Positions 8,922 to 16,454 of a DNA stretch of 35,936 nt are shown one piece after another. Each line of letters begins with the position of its first letter. Positions within the stretch are counted from its first letter, which is position 1. The notes under the pieces are model-generated. The model was given only the letters and a program-made list of their open reading frames with translations, had not been told where the DNA came from and did not search any database. Position numbers and translations under genes: made by a program. Source of the stretch: Campylobacterota bacterium (GTDB lineage Bacteria; Campylobacterota; Campylobacteria; Campylobacterales; Arcobacteraceae); the NCBI GenBank assembly GCA_003643835.1, contig QMKX01000015.1:1-35936 (forward strand), in the 5' to 3' direction.

Positions 8922-9965
8922 TTACTTGTCTATCAAAACTGTCTGTGTAGGATAAGCCATATCTATTTTATTTTTATTAAACTGACTTAAAATACTCAAA
9001 TTTATATTATTTTTTATTTTGCTTATATTTTCGCCGTTTTTTATAAGATATATGAAAGATATATTCAAAGAAAAATCACCAAAACTATCAAACCATACTG
9101 TAGGCTCATCTTCTACGCCATCTGTATTTTTGATTATGTTTTCAAGTATATCTATAGCTTTTTGTATTTTCTTTTCATCTGTATCGTATGTGAGCCCTAA
9201 ACTCATAGATATTTTTCTACTTGGTTCGCTTGTTATGTTTTCTATAGCACCATTTGATATGTCGGCATTTGATATCGTCACCAATCTACCTTGTAAAGTT
9301 CTGATTTTTGAGCTTCTCAAACCTATATCCTCTACAACTCCATCAAAACCATTTGTGCCTACTCTATCGCCCACTACAAATGGTTTATCCATAAGTATAG
9401 TAAATCCGCCAAACAGGTTTGCTATGGTATCCTTAGCCGCCATAGCAAAAGCCAAACCACCTATACCAAGACCAGCGAGAAGTGCTCCTATATTGTAGCC
9501 GGCATTGTTCAAAGCCATAAGTATTGCTATAACCCAGATAATACCTTTGAGAATTTTATGCACTATAGGCAACAACTGGTCATCTAAAGTGCCAGATGAT
9601 TTTTCTGCCATAGGTTTTAGGTAGTTTGTCACGATAGCATCAAGAAGTCTTGACAAGAACCAAGCGACACCAAATATGATAAGCATATACACACCGCTAC
9701 TTATGAAAGCGCCTATAGCTTCTGTTTTGTTTAAAGTAGAAAATGCCACTTGTATTCCAGATATTATTATCACAAATACTATTGGCTCTTCTATTATATC
9801 TATGACGATATCATCGAGCTTTGTTTTTGATTTAGTTGCCATTTTTTTAAGTATATTTGTAGTAATCCAAAAGACAATTTTCCCTGCTATTATAAATAGC
9901 GCCAAAATTCCAAAGGCTACAAGCCACTCAAATACCGTATTCATATAAAATGTTTTTTCTAACAT
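8922..9965 (-). CDS. MscS-family mechanosensitive ion channel
   Basis: The 347-residue protein has membrane helices at about 13-38, 60-76 and 90-112, then the pore-lining helix (about 155-188, ALLAGLGIGGLAFAMAAKDT). The MscS beta domain follows (about 192-255, DKPFVVGDRVGTNGFDGVVE, then RTLQGRLVTISNADI) and a C-terminal alpha/beta domain. MscS channels release solutes on osmotic downshock. The ATG at 9965 is supported by AAGGA just upstream; the internal Met8 is less likely. A good extended -10 (TGG-TATAAT) lies about 27 bp upstream. The restriction-modification genes follow by only 4 bp and may share its transcript. Confidence 0.93.
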   Translation of the reverse strand: MLEKTFYMNTVFEWLVAFGILALFIIAGKIVFWITTNILKKMATKSKTKLDDIVIDIIEEPIVFVIIISGIQVAFSTLNKTEAIGAFISSGVYMLIIFGVAWFLSRLLDAIVTNYLKPMAEKSSGTLDDQLLPIVHKILKGIIWVIAILMALNNAGYNIGALLAGLGIGGLAFAMAAKDTIANLFGGFTILMDKPFVVGDRVGTNGFDGVVEDIGLRSSKIRTLQGRLVTISNADISNGAIENITSEPSRKISMSLGLTYDTDEKKIQKAIDILENIIKNTDGVEDEPTVWFDSFGDFSLNISFIYLIKNGENISKIKNNINLSILSQFNKNKIDMAYPTQTVLIDK

Positions 9966-9991
9966 ATCTTTCCTTTTTGTTTATTGTGTCT

Positions 9992-9997
9992 ATTATA
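9992..9997 (-). promoter_or_regulatory. Putative -10 box for mscS (and downstream RM genes)
   Basis: On the minus strand TATAAT is preceded by TTGG and lies 27 bp before the mscS ATG, with AAGGAAAG as the ribosome-binding site between them. Confidence 0.5.
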
Positions 9998-10064
9998 CCA
10001 AAAAATTATAATTAAACTATTTTGATATAGAAAATTTATATAATATCTTAAATCCTAAACTTAT

Positions 10065-10256
10065 TCAAATCTTTGATAAAGTTAAACTTGTTCGGAGTTC
10101 AAAATAGAGTTTTTGTCCTTTCGGAACCCCTGACTTGTCTGGGGCCAAATACTCAACAACTGCAAAAATTTTGAACTTATAGTATCGTGGTTTATATTTA
10201 CAGCTTCTATCGTGTTTTCTGGCATTTTGTATCAGCTCGTAAATGTTAGTTTGAAC
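10065..10256 (-). pseudogene. Protein-like open frame without a start codon (gene fragment?)
   Basis: A minus-strand frame from just after a TAG (10257-10259) to a TGA (10065-10067) encodes about 63 residues. The composition looks like real protein (HDRSCKYKPRYYKFKIFAVV, then EYLAPDKSGVPKGQKLYFEL). It has no ATG or GTG start and its 5' part overlaps the end of the zinc-ribbon gene in another frame. A competing 47-residue ATG frame (10082-10225) covers the same DNA. I recognise no family. It may be the tail of a lost gene or chance. Otherwise the 9998-10231 gap shows nothing. Confidence 0.25.
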
Positions 10257-10420
10257 CTATCAAGCAAATTCATAGGCACTTGTGGCATGATTAGCTTGCA
10301 AGTAGGACATATCTGTTTGGTTAAATCTTTTGGATCTAAACAATCACTTCTAGGTCGCACTGTTGTGCTGTAGTTGCATTTTTCGCATCTTACTTTATAT
10401 GGTTTTGGTTGTGTTGGCAT
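10232..10420 (-). CDS. Small zinc-ribbon protein (62 aa)
   Basis: The 62-residue protein carries two Cys-x-x-Cys pairs, CEKC (12-15) and CPTC (38-41), spaced like a zinc ribbon. Basic and polar residues lie between them (TTVRPRSDCLDPKDLTKQ). Similar tiny two-pair proteins with a V-x-P-(K/R)-S-D motif occur in Campylobacterota as hypothetical proteins. Start ATG at 10420 is preceded by AAAGGAAC. A nucleic-acid-binding or metal-storage role is possible, but none is shown. It is preceded by a 30-codon reading frame. Confidence 0.6.
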   Translation of the reverse strand: MPTQPKPYKVRCEKCNYSTTVRPRSDCLDPKDLTKQICPTCKLIMPQVPMNLLDRFKLTFTS

Positions 10421-10431
10421 ATTTTGTTCCT

Positions 10432-10524
10432 TTATTTTTTGGTCATAGTTGTCTCATTTGTGCTCCTTGTCCCAGATGTAAAATCTGTGCCAATTCCTAA
10501 CAAATGTTCGCCCCGTGGGCTCAT
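10432..10524 (-). CDS. Possible 30-aa leader or orphan ORF upstream of the zinc-ribbon gene
   Basis: ATG at 10524 to TAA at 10432-10434 encodes MSPRGEHLLG followed by 20 polar, Thr-rich residues. It ends 11 bp before the zinc-ribbon ATG. Its first codons and its last codons carry an imperfect direct repeat (TGAGACAAC, C or T, ATGA), and its GC content is above that of the surroundings. No ribosome-binding site stands out. It may be a leader peptide or a fragment of transferred DNA. Confidence 0.25.
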   Translation of the reverse strand: MSPRGEHLLGIGTDFTSGTRSTNETTMTKK

Positions 10525-10540
10525 GGTTGTCTCACTTTTA

Positions 10541-10666
10541 TAGAAACATTTTCACTTCGTGAAAATTAGCTGTGGCGATTTGCCTTGGCAAAACAAGAGA
10601 ATCGCTTTTTTGCTCACAAAAAATGTTTCCTGTAAAAGTTTCTGTGAAAAGCGATTCTCTTGTTTT
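10541..10666. repeat. Incomplete copy of the modular hairpin repeat, with a 20-bp inverted repeat
   Basis: Modules shared with the elements at 16023-16319 and 35672-35936: GAAACATTTTCAC hairpin (10543-10566, stem TTTTCAC/GTGAAAA), TAGCTGTGGCGATT, and a small hairpin TTTGCC/GGCAAA. A perfect 20-bp inverted repeat AAAACAAGAGAATCGCTTTT follows (10590-10609, partner at 10647-10666) enclosing AAAAATGTTTCCTGTAAAA. The terminal inverted repeats of the full elements are absent. The right arm ends 3 bp before the toxin stop codon, so the stem may form in the toxin mRNA 3' end. No U-tract follows, so it is not a classical terminator. Confidence 0.75.
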
Positions 10667-10669
10667 GTA

Positions 10670-10936
10670 TTATTCGTAGTGTTTCCACATTCTGTATATT
10701 TTGATCGTTTTAGATTTCTCAAATATCTCATAAACCAATCTATGTTGTCTATTTATCCTACGACTAATCAAGCCTTTCATGTCGCCTTTTAGATATTCAT
10801 ATTGTGGTGGATACAGCAGTGGGTCTGTAGCTATAAGTTCCAACAATGTCAAAACTTTTGGTTTCAAGCCGCTTGAGCTCAAATTTTTGGCATCTTTTTG
10901 AGCTTGACTCATAAATATCAGCTCGTATTTTACCAT
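10670..10936 (-). CDS. YoeB/RelE-family toxin (type II toxin-antitoxin)
   Basis: The 88-residue protein has the Txe/YoeB pattern: KDAKNL near the N-terminus, LKGDMKGLISRRINRQHRLV in the middle and a YRMWKHYE C-terminus. The His-Arg-Leu-Val-Tyr core and terminal His-Tyr match the ribosome-dependent mRNA endonuclease active site (His and Tyr near the end). It overlaps the antitoxin by 7 bp and is followed directly by the hairpin repeat. Intact length. Family call is firm; naming it YoeB rather than another Txe member is less so. Confidence 0.88.
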   Translation of the reverse strand: MVKYELIFMSQAQKDAKNLSSSGLKPKVLTLLELIATDPLLYPPQYEYLKGDMKGLISRRINRQHRLVYEIFEKSKTIKIYRMWKHYE

Positions 10937-11148
10937 CTTAACTTGTCTAAAGTTACACCATTTTCTATAGGCTCTTGTCTCGCTTCTTGTATGCTTTGAA
11001 CCATACCATCTATGCTTCTTATATAATCATCGTCTAATATATATTTTGATTGGTCCAATACTTTCACATCTTGTTTTGAGAAGTTGTTTATCAGCCATAG
11101 AAATTTATCGTAAATACCATCTTGAACTTGCAAAGTTACTGTCTGCAT
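10930..11148 (-). CDS. Cognate antitoxin of the YoeB/RelE-type toxin
   Basis: The 72-residue product begins MQTVTLQVQDGIYDKFLWLI, a ribbon-like N-terminal strand then a helix, followed by an acidic disordered C-terminal region ending GVTLDKLRW that would wrap the toxin. I chose the ATG at 11148 because AAGGATG sits 6 bp upstream and a TATAAT box lies at 11171-11176; the upstream ATG at 11181 would precede the promoter. It overlaps the toxin by 7 bp. Antitoxin role follows from position, size and overlap. Confidence 0.8.
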   Translation of the reverse strand: MQTVTLQVQDGIYDKFLWLINNFSKQDVKVLDQSKYILDDDYIRSIDGMVQSIQEARQEPIENGVTLDKLRW

Positions 11149-11170
11149 AATCATCCTTTGTTTTTTGGTT

Positions 11171-11176
11171 ATTATA
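11171..11176 (-). promoter_or_regulatory. Putative -10 box of the toxin-antitoxin operon
   Basis: Minus-strand TATAAT preceded by TTGGA, 22 bp before the chosen antitoxin ATG. Upstream, at 11217-11241, an imperfect inverted repeat (CTGGTTGCTAG / CTAGTCTCCAG) is a possible operator for antitoxin autoregulation, though no binding is shown. Confidence 0.4.
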
Positions 11177-11260
11177 TCCAAATATTCTTATTGTGCTACG
11201 ATTGTTATCTATACTTGTCTCTGGTTGCTAGAGGCTAGTCTCCAGTCTCAACTATCCGCA

Positions 11261-11482
11261 TCATCTAAGCTGCATAAAATACTCATTTATCATCATAGAT
11301 TGAGCCTGGGTTAGCTCTATCTTTTTGCCTATCACAAAATCTTTTAGCAAGGTATCCAGCACATTGCTTTTGCCACTTCCGTTGTTGCCTATCAAAACAG
11401 TTATTCCATCTTTATCCGTAAAATCTATTTCAAAATTATTTAGATTTTTAAAACCATCTATCCATAATCTTTTAAGCTTCAT
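11261..11482 (-). pseudogene. Remnant AAA/SMC-like ATPase (internally deleted)
   Basis: ATG at 11482 encodes 73 residues. Residues 1-42 are a perfect N-terminus of an AAA ATPase of the OLD/RloA-like kind: KRLWIDGFKNLNNFEIDF followed by Walker A GNNGSGKS (32-39). After GKSNVLD the protein jumps to TLLKDFVIGKKIELTQAQ and ends MINEYFMQLR, which looks like the C-terminal end of a long protein. Several hundred residues, including Walker B, are absent. An internal deletion near 11350-11360 is the simplest explanation. It overlaps hsdS by 11 bp. Such restriction-linked ATPases are common inside type I loci of Campylobacter. Confidence 0.7.
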
Positions 11483-12821
11483 TAAATATCTCTTTTTCAA
11501 ACTCTTTAAGTGCCAAAGATTTATTTTGAGTGGATTGTTCTTTGAGATTTTGTATATCATCTTTTAGGCTACCGATATGATTTGCTATGTTGTTTTGTGT
11601 TTCTAATGATGGTAAAGGTATTTTTAGATTTTTAAAAGTAGCTTCACTAATACGAGGCATTCTTGCTCCTTTCATGTGGTTTTCTATTTGATTTTGTATA
11701 AAAGAGGAACTTAAAATATATTTGAAATATATTTTATTTATATTTTTTGTTGAAAATACAAAAAATTCTGATGATATAATGATATTGTACTTATCGTGTT
11801 TATTCAAATAATATTTGTTTAAATATGGTCTTAGCTTTCCATAAAGAAAAAAGTTTTTAGGTAGCTTTATTGTTGTACTTTTTATATCAATACCTTTTAC
11901 ATCCTGAAACTGTGATAATTTACCTGTCTCTTTTTCTATATTCTCCATTCCTATATATTTAAAATTCTTAGTAGGATATTTTTTAGAATCTATTCTTAAC
12001 GAATTGTTATCTAAATCTTTTAAAAATGTATTAAGAATATTTGATATAGGAATTAAATTGTATTTTGATTGAATATTGTTACCATCAAGCAAATAAATTG
12101 AATCCCATCTTCCTATATTTTTAAAATTTACAAAATTAAGTAATTTGTTATTATCATTTTTAAATATCTCAATCCCAAGTTCTCTATAAAGATAATTCTC
12201 AATCTCTTTTTCTTTTTCTTGTGCTTGTTGTTCTTGTAAAACTGCTAAATCCAATCTGTCTTGATAATCTCGCACCATCCTTTTTTGGACTTCTAAAGGC
12301 GGCAATGGTATTTTAACATTTAAAAATTTATTTTCTTGTAGATAATGTCGGTTGGTTGTTCCACTACTTGCCATTTGACAAAATCTCATAAATTGCTTTG
12401 TTGTAGTCATTAAAGCCAAAAAGTATGGATTTACTAAGCTATAGTTTACATCATAAGTCCAAAAATTCCCAGTAATAATTGCATTATCAATTTCTTCTTG
12501 AACTACACCAAAAGCACCATTTCTAGCATCTATTTTAGATAAAAGAAATTGTCCTTTTTTTATACTAAACTGCCTTTTTGTTCCTATATTTTTGCCTATT
12601 TCAATATCTCTTAAAAACAAACCATTATTATACTGCTTAATTGTCACTCTTTTATATTTTATTGTATCATTAACCAAAACAGGAGTTTTGTCTCGTGTTA
12701 AAAATTTACCAATTTGAACCAAATTATAATCTTTATTATATTTAAAATCATTTTCCAATAAATGTAAAACACTCCAACTATTTAAATCTTTAAATCCTAT
12801 AAACTCTAGCAATATACTCAT
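11472..12821 (-). CDS. hsdS: Type I restriction-modification specificity subunit HsdS
   Basis: The 449-residue protein has the HsdS plan: first target-recognition domain (about 1-160, with FSIKKGQFLLSKIDARNGAF), first conserved helical spacer (about 160-215, IPLPPLEVQKRMVRDYQDRL, then a Glu/Gln-rich coiled coil), second recognition domain (about 215-395), and second spacer (IPLPSLETQNNIANHIGSL). The two half-repeats each read half of a bipartite site. The ATG overlaps the restored stop of dinD as ATGA. The gene looks intact although its partners are damaged. The two spacers differ strongly in sequence, so recombination between halves is not obvious. Confidence 0.9.
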   Translation of the reverse strand: MSILLEFIGFKDLNSWSVLHLLENDFKYNKDYNLVQIGKFLTRDKTPVLVNDTIKYKRVTIKQYNNGLFLRDIEIGKNIGTKRQFSIKKGQFLLSKIDARNGAFGVVQEEIDNAIITGNFWTYDVNYSLVNPYFLALMTTTKQFMRFCQMASSGTTNRHYLQENKFLNVKIPLPPLEVQKRMVRDYQDRLDLAVLQEQQAQEKEKEIENYLYRELGIEIFKNDNNKLLNFVNFKNIGRWDSIYLLDGNNIQSKYNLIPISNILNTFLKDLDNNSLRIDSKKYPTKNFKYIGMENIEKETGKLSQFQDVKGIDIKSTTIKLPKNFFLYGKLRPYLNKYYLNKHDKYNIIISSEFFVFSTKNINKIYFKYILSSSFIQNQIENHMKGARMPRISEATFKNLKIPLPSLETQNNIANHIGSLKDDIQNLKEQSTQNKSLALKEFEKEIFNEA

Positions 12822-13668
12822 ATTTTATTGTCCTGTAAGCTATCTTTACTATCCAAGGCTTTTTTATTATCTTTTTTTATTTTACTTTGTATCTTTTTTA
12901 TATCTTCACTGGGATTTACATTTTCAGGAGTTATCCTCTGCTCATGAGAGTGTTTCTCACTGCCTTGTTGTTAGTAATATGTTCATTTGATATCTCATTT
13001 TCACTGCACATGCTATTTTCTTTTGCATTGTATATAGTTATCTCTGTAGCAAAATCTTTTGCCTTTAGCAAGAGTGTAGGCATATAGTCAGCTAGTGGAT
13101 TAGTGCCTTTTATATTCCATTTTACTTTCATCTGTGCTGTTGTATGGCAAAAAAGTGCAATATCGCCTTTGCTTCGTATGATAGCAAAATTTTTATCACT
13201 ACATGTGTGCTCATATATAACTTTTGACAACTCTTTTTCAGTGTGTGTTAGTTTTGCCCTTGCTTGAACTCTCTCATACTCTAAAAGTCTTTGCTCTATA
13301 AGTTCTGCTTTTCTTGTCTGGACTGCAAAATATGTTTGAGCAAAAGCGATTTGTTCTTTTTTGCTGTCTCCATTTTGAGCTACGAGATAGCATGCATATC
13401 TCGTGAGCATGATATCGTCTATCTCTTTTGTAGCTGTTTTTGGCATATTTATCGTTTTGCCGACATCGGGAAAATGATCCAATATATCATATCCAGAGAC
13501 TTCGCAAGCTGTTTTGGCTTTTGATATTATATTTTTGAAATTGTCCCATTTGCTATATCCCAACAAATGCTGCAAATCTCTAGCAAGCCAAAATTCTATA
13601 CCCACATCTGTTTTGTTTGAAGCTGACTCAAAAGACGATGTCAATCCGTGTATCTGGGTTAGCTCCAC
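12818..13668 (-). pseudogene. dinD: dinD-like gene with a C-terminal frameshift
   Basis: DinD (DNA-damage-inducible protein D) inhibits RecA filaments in E. coli; homologues often sit inside type I loci. GTG at 13668 overlaps the methylase end by 10 bp. Residues 1-245 match the family ([49 protein letters not shown]) and stop at TAA 12931-12933. In the next frame the protein continues [20 protein letters not shown] and ends at a TGA (12818-12820) that overlaps the hsdS ATG. One lost base (AGAGGATAACT for AGAGGAATAACT) at about 12933-12936 explains this. The truncated form lacks about 38 residues and could still fold. Confidence 0.85.
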
Positions 13669-15809
13669 AATATTTTCTCTTTTCTATACTTTGTAAATAG
13701 TTCTAAAAGTTCTGGCAGTTGATTGTCTCCTGCTGCTCCAGTGGTGGTAATACCTGCTTTTTTTATATCGGATATAGGTATCTCATAGTCAAACCTCTTT
13801 TTGATAGTTTGCTTTATCTCATCATCTCTTTTTGATATTATCTCTTTTAGTTTGATTTTCAAAAGTTTTTTTTCATCTAGTTTCGGTGCTTCTTTGCCTC
13901 TAATTTTCAGTTGTTTTTCTATAGGATTTATCTCATCTATATATTTAGCCTCTATCTCTTTTTTTGTATCATCTTTGATATTTTGATACTCTTGTGCTTC
14001 TTTGTCTGTGAATTTTTTGAAAAATACCAAGCTAGTTTTCACTGTAGCACCTGAACTAATAAATATATCTTGTGGAAGTGAGACGACCAATATAATTTTA
14101 GCACGACTTTCAAAATACTCTCTAGCACTTTGTAGATTTGAGCTATTTAACACACCCTCTGGAAGCACTATACCCATACGACCACCAGCTTTTAGCAAAT
14201 CTATACACCGCTCTACAAATAGCACTTCTGTAGCACCTGAGCTTTTGCCAACCTCAAAAAGTCCTCTGATAGGCTTGTCAATATTATCTGTGACTTGTTT
14301 CATCTCATTTGTATAAATATCGCCATACTCTTTGATATACTTATCTATCATAGCGATATTTGTATATTTATCATCTTCTTCGACTGTTGGAGATTTTTTG
14401 TCAAGATTTGTGCCGAAAGGTGGATTTGTGACTATCAAGTCAAATCTACCTCTAAATATACCGTTGACATTTAGTAGTCCATCGTTGTGGTGTATACCGT
14501 TGTGTCCGTCTCCGTGCATGATCATATTCATCTTTGATACTCTAGCCATTCGTGGGTTTGCATCTGTGCCGAAAATAGACTTGTGAGATAGTTTTTGTAT
14601 TCTGTTTTCTTGGCTTTTGTTTGTTGTCTCTAAAAACTCTTCATATTGGTTTTGTAGTTTTTCATCATCAATATTTTCTAATCTTTCTCCGAAAATCTCT
14701 TTTTGTTTTTCTTTTTTGATAATGATAAATTCATCGTTGATATTTTTTGAAATACTCTCAAAAGTTTTTATCAAAAATCCGCCACTACCAGCACATGGGT
14801 CGCATATAAGCTCACCTTCGCTCGGCTCTAGCAAATCAACCATAAAATCAACTATCACACGAGGTGTGAAAAACTGTCCTAGCTCACCTCTAAATGTTCG
14901 CCCCAAAAACTTCTCAAATGCTATACCCTTGACATCGGCACTAGTAGAAGTGAGATTGTATATCTGTAGTTCTTTTACTATTTGTTCGAAACTTTTTTCT
15001 CTGAGTTTTATCTTTTCGTTTTCATCAAATATATTGTCAGCTTCAAACTCTTTTTTGACATCTTCAAAAAGTCTTTGCATATATGAAGTCTCATGCTCGC
15101 TTGCTCCTTTTACCATATTCCATGCTTCTTTTTGTTTTTCAAACTGCTTAAATGAAAATATAGCTTCTTGTTTTGGATTTCTTTCATACATTATCTTGAT
15201 AAACAATATCTTGCTAATCTCATCAAACGATGCTTCTGGAGACAGCTTGTCGTTGTTTCGTATGATATTGTGGCATTTGTGTAGTAGCTTTGCAAATTCA
15301 TCGCCTGAAAATTCTTTTGTTTTTTTCAAAACCTCTTCAAGTTTTTTATCGTCTAATATATCTTTGGCTATAGGTATATCATTGACTGGCTGAAGTTTCA
15401 ATGGCAATTCATCTTCTATGGTTTTATATACTTGTAGTTCTGTGCCATTTGAGATAGCAAAAAGCTTTGCTCTGCTCCAAGTGGCATAATTGTATCCTTG
15501 ATAACAGTCTTCCACTTTTAGTTTTAGATTGTCAGCTTTTAGTTCTATCACCATAAAGGCAGTTTTGTTTTTCTTTTTTTCTTCTTCACTTTTCCATACT
15601 ATCAAATCAGCACTAGCCCTACCAGTGCCTCTCGATGATGAAGTCAGCTTAACTTCTTCGTCCATCTGTTCCAAACTATAGCCGTATTCGTTTATAAGCT
15701 TACACACAAACTCTTGTCAAACTATCTCTTCTGGTAGGGCATCTAGATATTTATTTCTCAATAGTGAAAATATCTTTTTGTGGTTGTCGTTGTATTTTGG
15801 CTGTGTCAT
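13659..15809 (-). pseudogene. hsdM: Type I methylase HsdM with N-terminal HSDR_N-like domain, interrupted by an in-frame TGA
   Basis: From the ATG at 15809 (AAAGGGAC upstream) 30 codons, ending LDALPEEIV, run into TGA at 15717-15719. The same frame then continues QEFVCKLINEYGYS for 685 more codons. The family reads IVRQEF here, so an Arg codon (CGA or AGA) probably became TGA. Restored, the protein has about 716 residues: an HSDR_N-like fold with ADLIVW and VIELK (a possible D-ExK site), a helical HsdM N-domain, LGQFFTP, motif I DPCAGSGGF and motif IV NPPF. Re-initiation at GTG 15707 would give a 682-residue protein keeping the methylase. No hsdR lies in the window. Confidence 0.88.
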
Positions 15810-15834
15810 CTTGTCCCTTTTGTGAATATTTAGT

Positions 15835-15840
15835 ATTTTA
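15835..15840 (-). promoter_or_regulatory. Putative -10 box of the hsdM operon
   Basis: Minus-strand TGATAAAAT, with TAAAAT at this position, 25 bp before the restored hsdM ATG at 15809 and with AAAGGGAC between them as ribosome-binding site. This supports the ATG at 15809 as the original start rather than an internal codon. Confidence 0.4.
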
Positions 15841-15866
15841 TCAAAATTATCTTTTATTTTCTATAT

Positions 15867-15998
15867 TTATATTTTGTATTTGTCTCGTGGATACTCCCCT
15901 ACTTCGCCAGCCTCAAACCTATCCATCCACTGCTCATATATATCCATAGCTTTTCGGACATTTTTGTCCATATTTTCTATACACTTGTCATCTGTCAT
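15867..15998 (-). CDS. Possible 43-aa acidic small protein upstream of hsdM
   Basis: ATG at 15998 to TAA at 15867-15869 encodes 43 residues starting MTDDKCIENMDKNVRKAMDI and ending EAGEVGEYPRDKYKI. It is helical and strongly charged, like a small regulatory protein or the tail of a larger one. It lies between the hairpin-rich element (from 16023) and hsdM, same strand. No convincing ribosome-binding site. I recognise no family; it could be a C-terminal remnant of a gene truncated by insertion of the neighbouring element. Confidence 0.35.
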   Translation of the reverse strand: MTDDKCIENMDKNVRKAMDIYEQWMDRFEAGEVGEYPRDKYKI

Positions 15999-16022
15999 AC
16001 ATCTCTTGACCCCATATCCTGT

Positions 16023-16319
16023 AGGTCATCTCTAAAATATCTATAGCTTATAGAAGCTGGAAATAAAATAAGATATTTTCACAGAAACTTTTTCGCTAAA
16101 GCGAAAATCGCCACGGCTAGTTTTACAGGAAACATTTTCGCTGAAGCGAAAAGCGATACTCTTGTTTTCACAGAAACTTTTTCGCTAAAGCGAAAAACTT
16201 TCTGTGAAATTTTTATGAACTTTTATTCATCAAAAGTAGCCGAGGCGATTGGACAAAGTCCAAACTTTCTGTGAAAAACTGCTCCTTCTATGAGCTATAG
16301 AAGTTTTTAGAGGTGCCCT
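16023..16319. mobile_element. MITE-like element with about 35-bp terminal inverted repeats and hairpin modules
   Basis: The left end AGGTCATCTCTAAAATATCT (16023 on) continues with ATAGCTTATAGAAG. The complement of the right end reads AGGGCACCTCTAAAAACTTC then TATAGCTCATAGAAG, so the ends form 34/35-bp imperfect inverted repeats. The body has three TTTTCGC/GCGAAAA hairpins, TAGCC(G)TGGCGATT-type modules in both orientations and a GGAC-AAA-GTCC hairpin at 16250-16261. There is no reading frame, so it would need a transposase from elsewhere. No clear target duplication is visible. The right 40 bp is nearly identical to 35897-35936. The 16320-16454 stretch beyond it shows only a short repeated motif (AGTTTCAACTCCA at 16426 and 16459). 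Confidence 0.78.
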
Positions 16320-16454
16320 ATAATATATTGAGGATGTACTGCTAACATATTTTAATCCTTTTGATAAATTTTGACTTATTGTATCAAATTAAACGGACAA
16401 CTCCAAAAAAGGCACTCCAAATCGGAGTTTCAACTCCAGAAATGGTATATAAAA

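Noticed and set aside
10131-10148. CCCCTGACTTGTCTGGGG as a terminator or regulatory hairpin
   Set aside because: The inner pairing would leave a two-base loop or mismatches and there is no T-run, so only four G-C pairs are secure.
14617-15393. Long plus-strand frame of 258 codons opposite hsdM
   Set aside because: It is antisense to a strongly conserved methylase, is Ser/Phe-rich as expected from the complement of Lys/Glu-rich coding sequence, and has no ribosome-binding site.
15717-15719. TGA in hsdM read as selenocysteine or as a recoded Trp
   Set aside because: The family has Arg here, no selenoprotein context is seen, and TGA acts as a normal stop for several genes in the window (for example psrA to psrB and polA to mdh).
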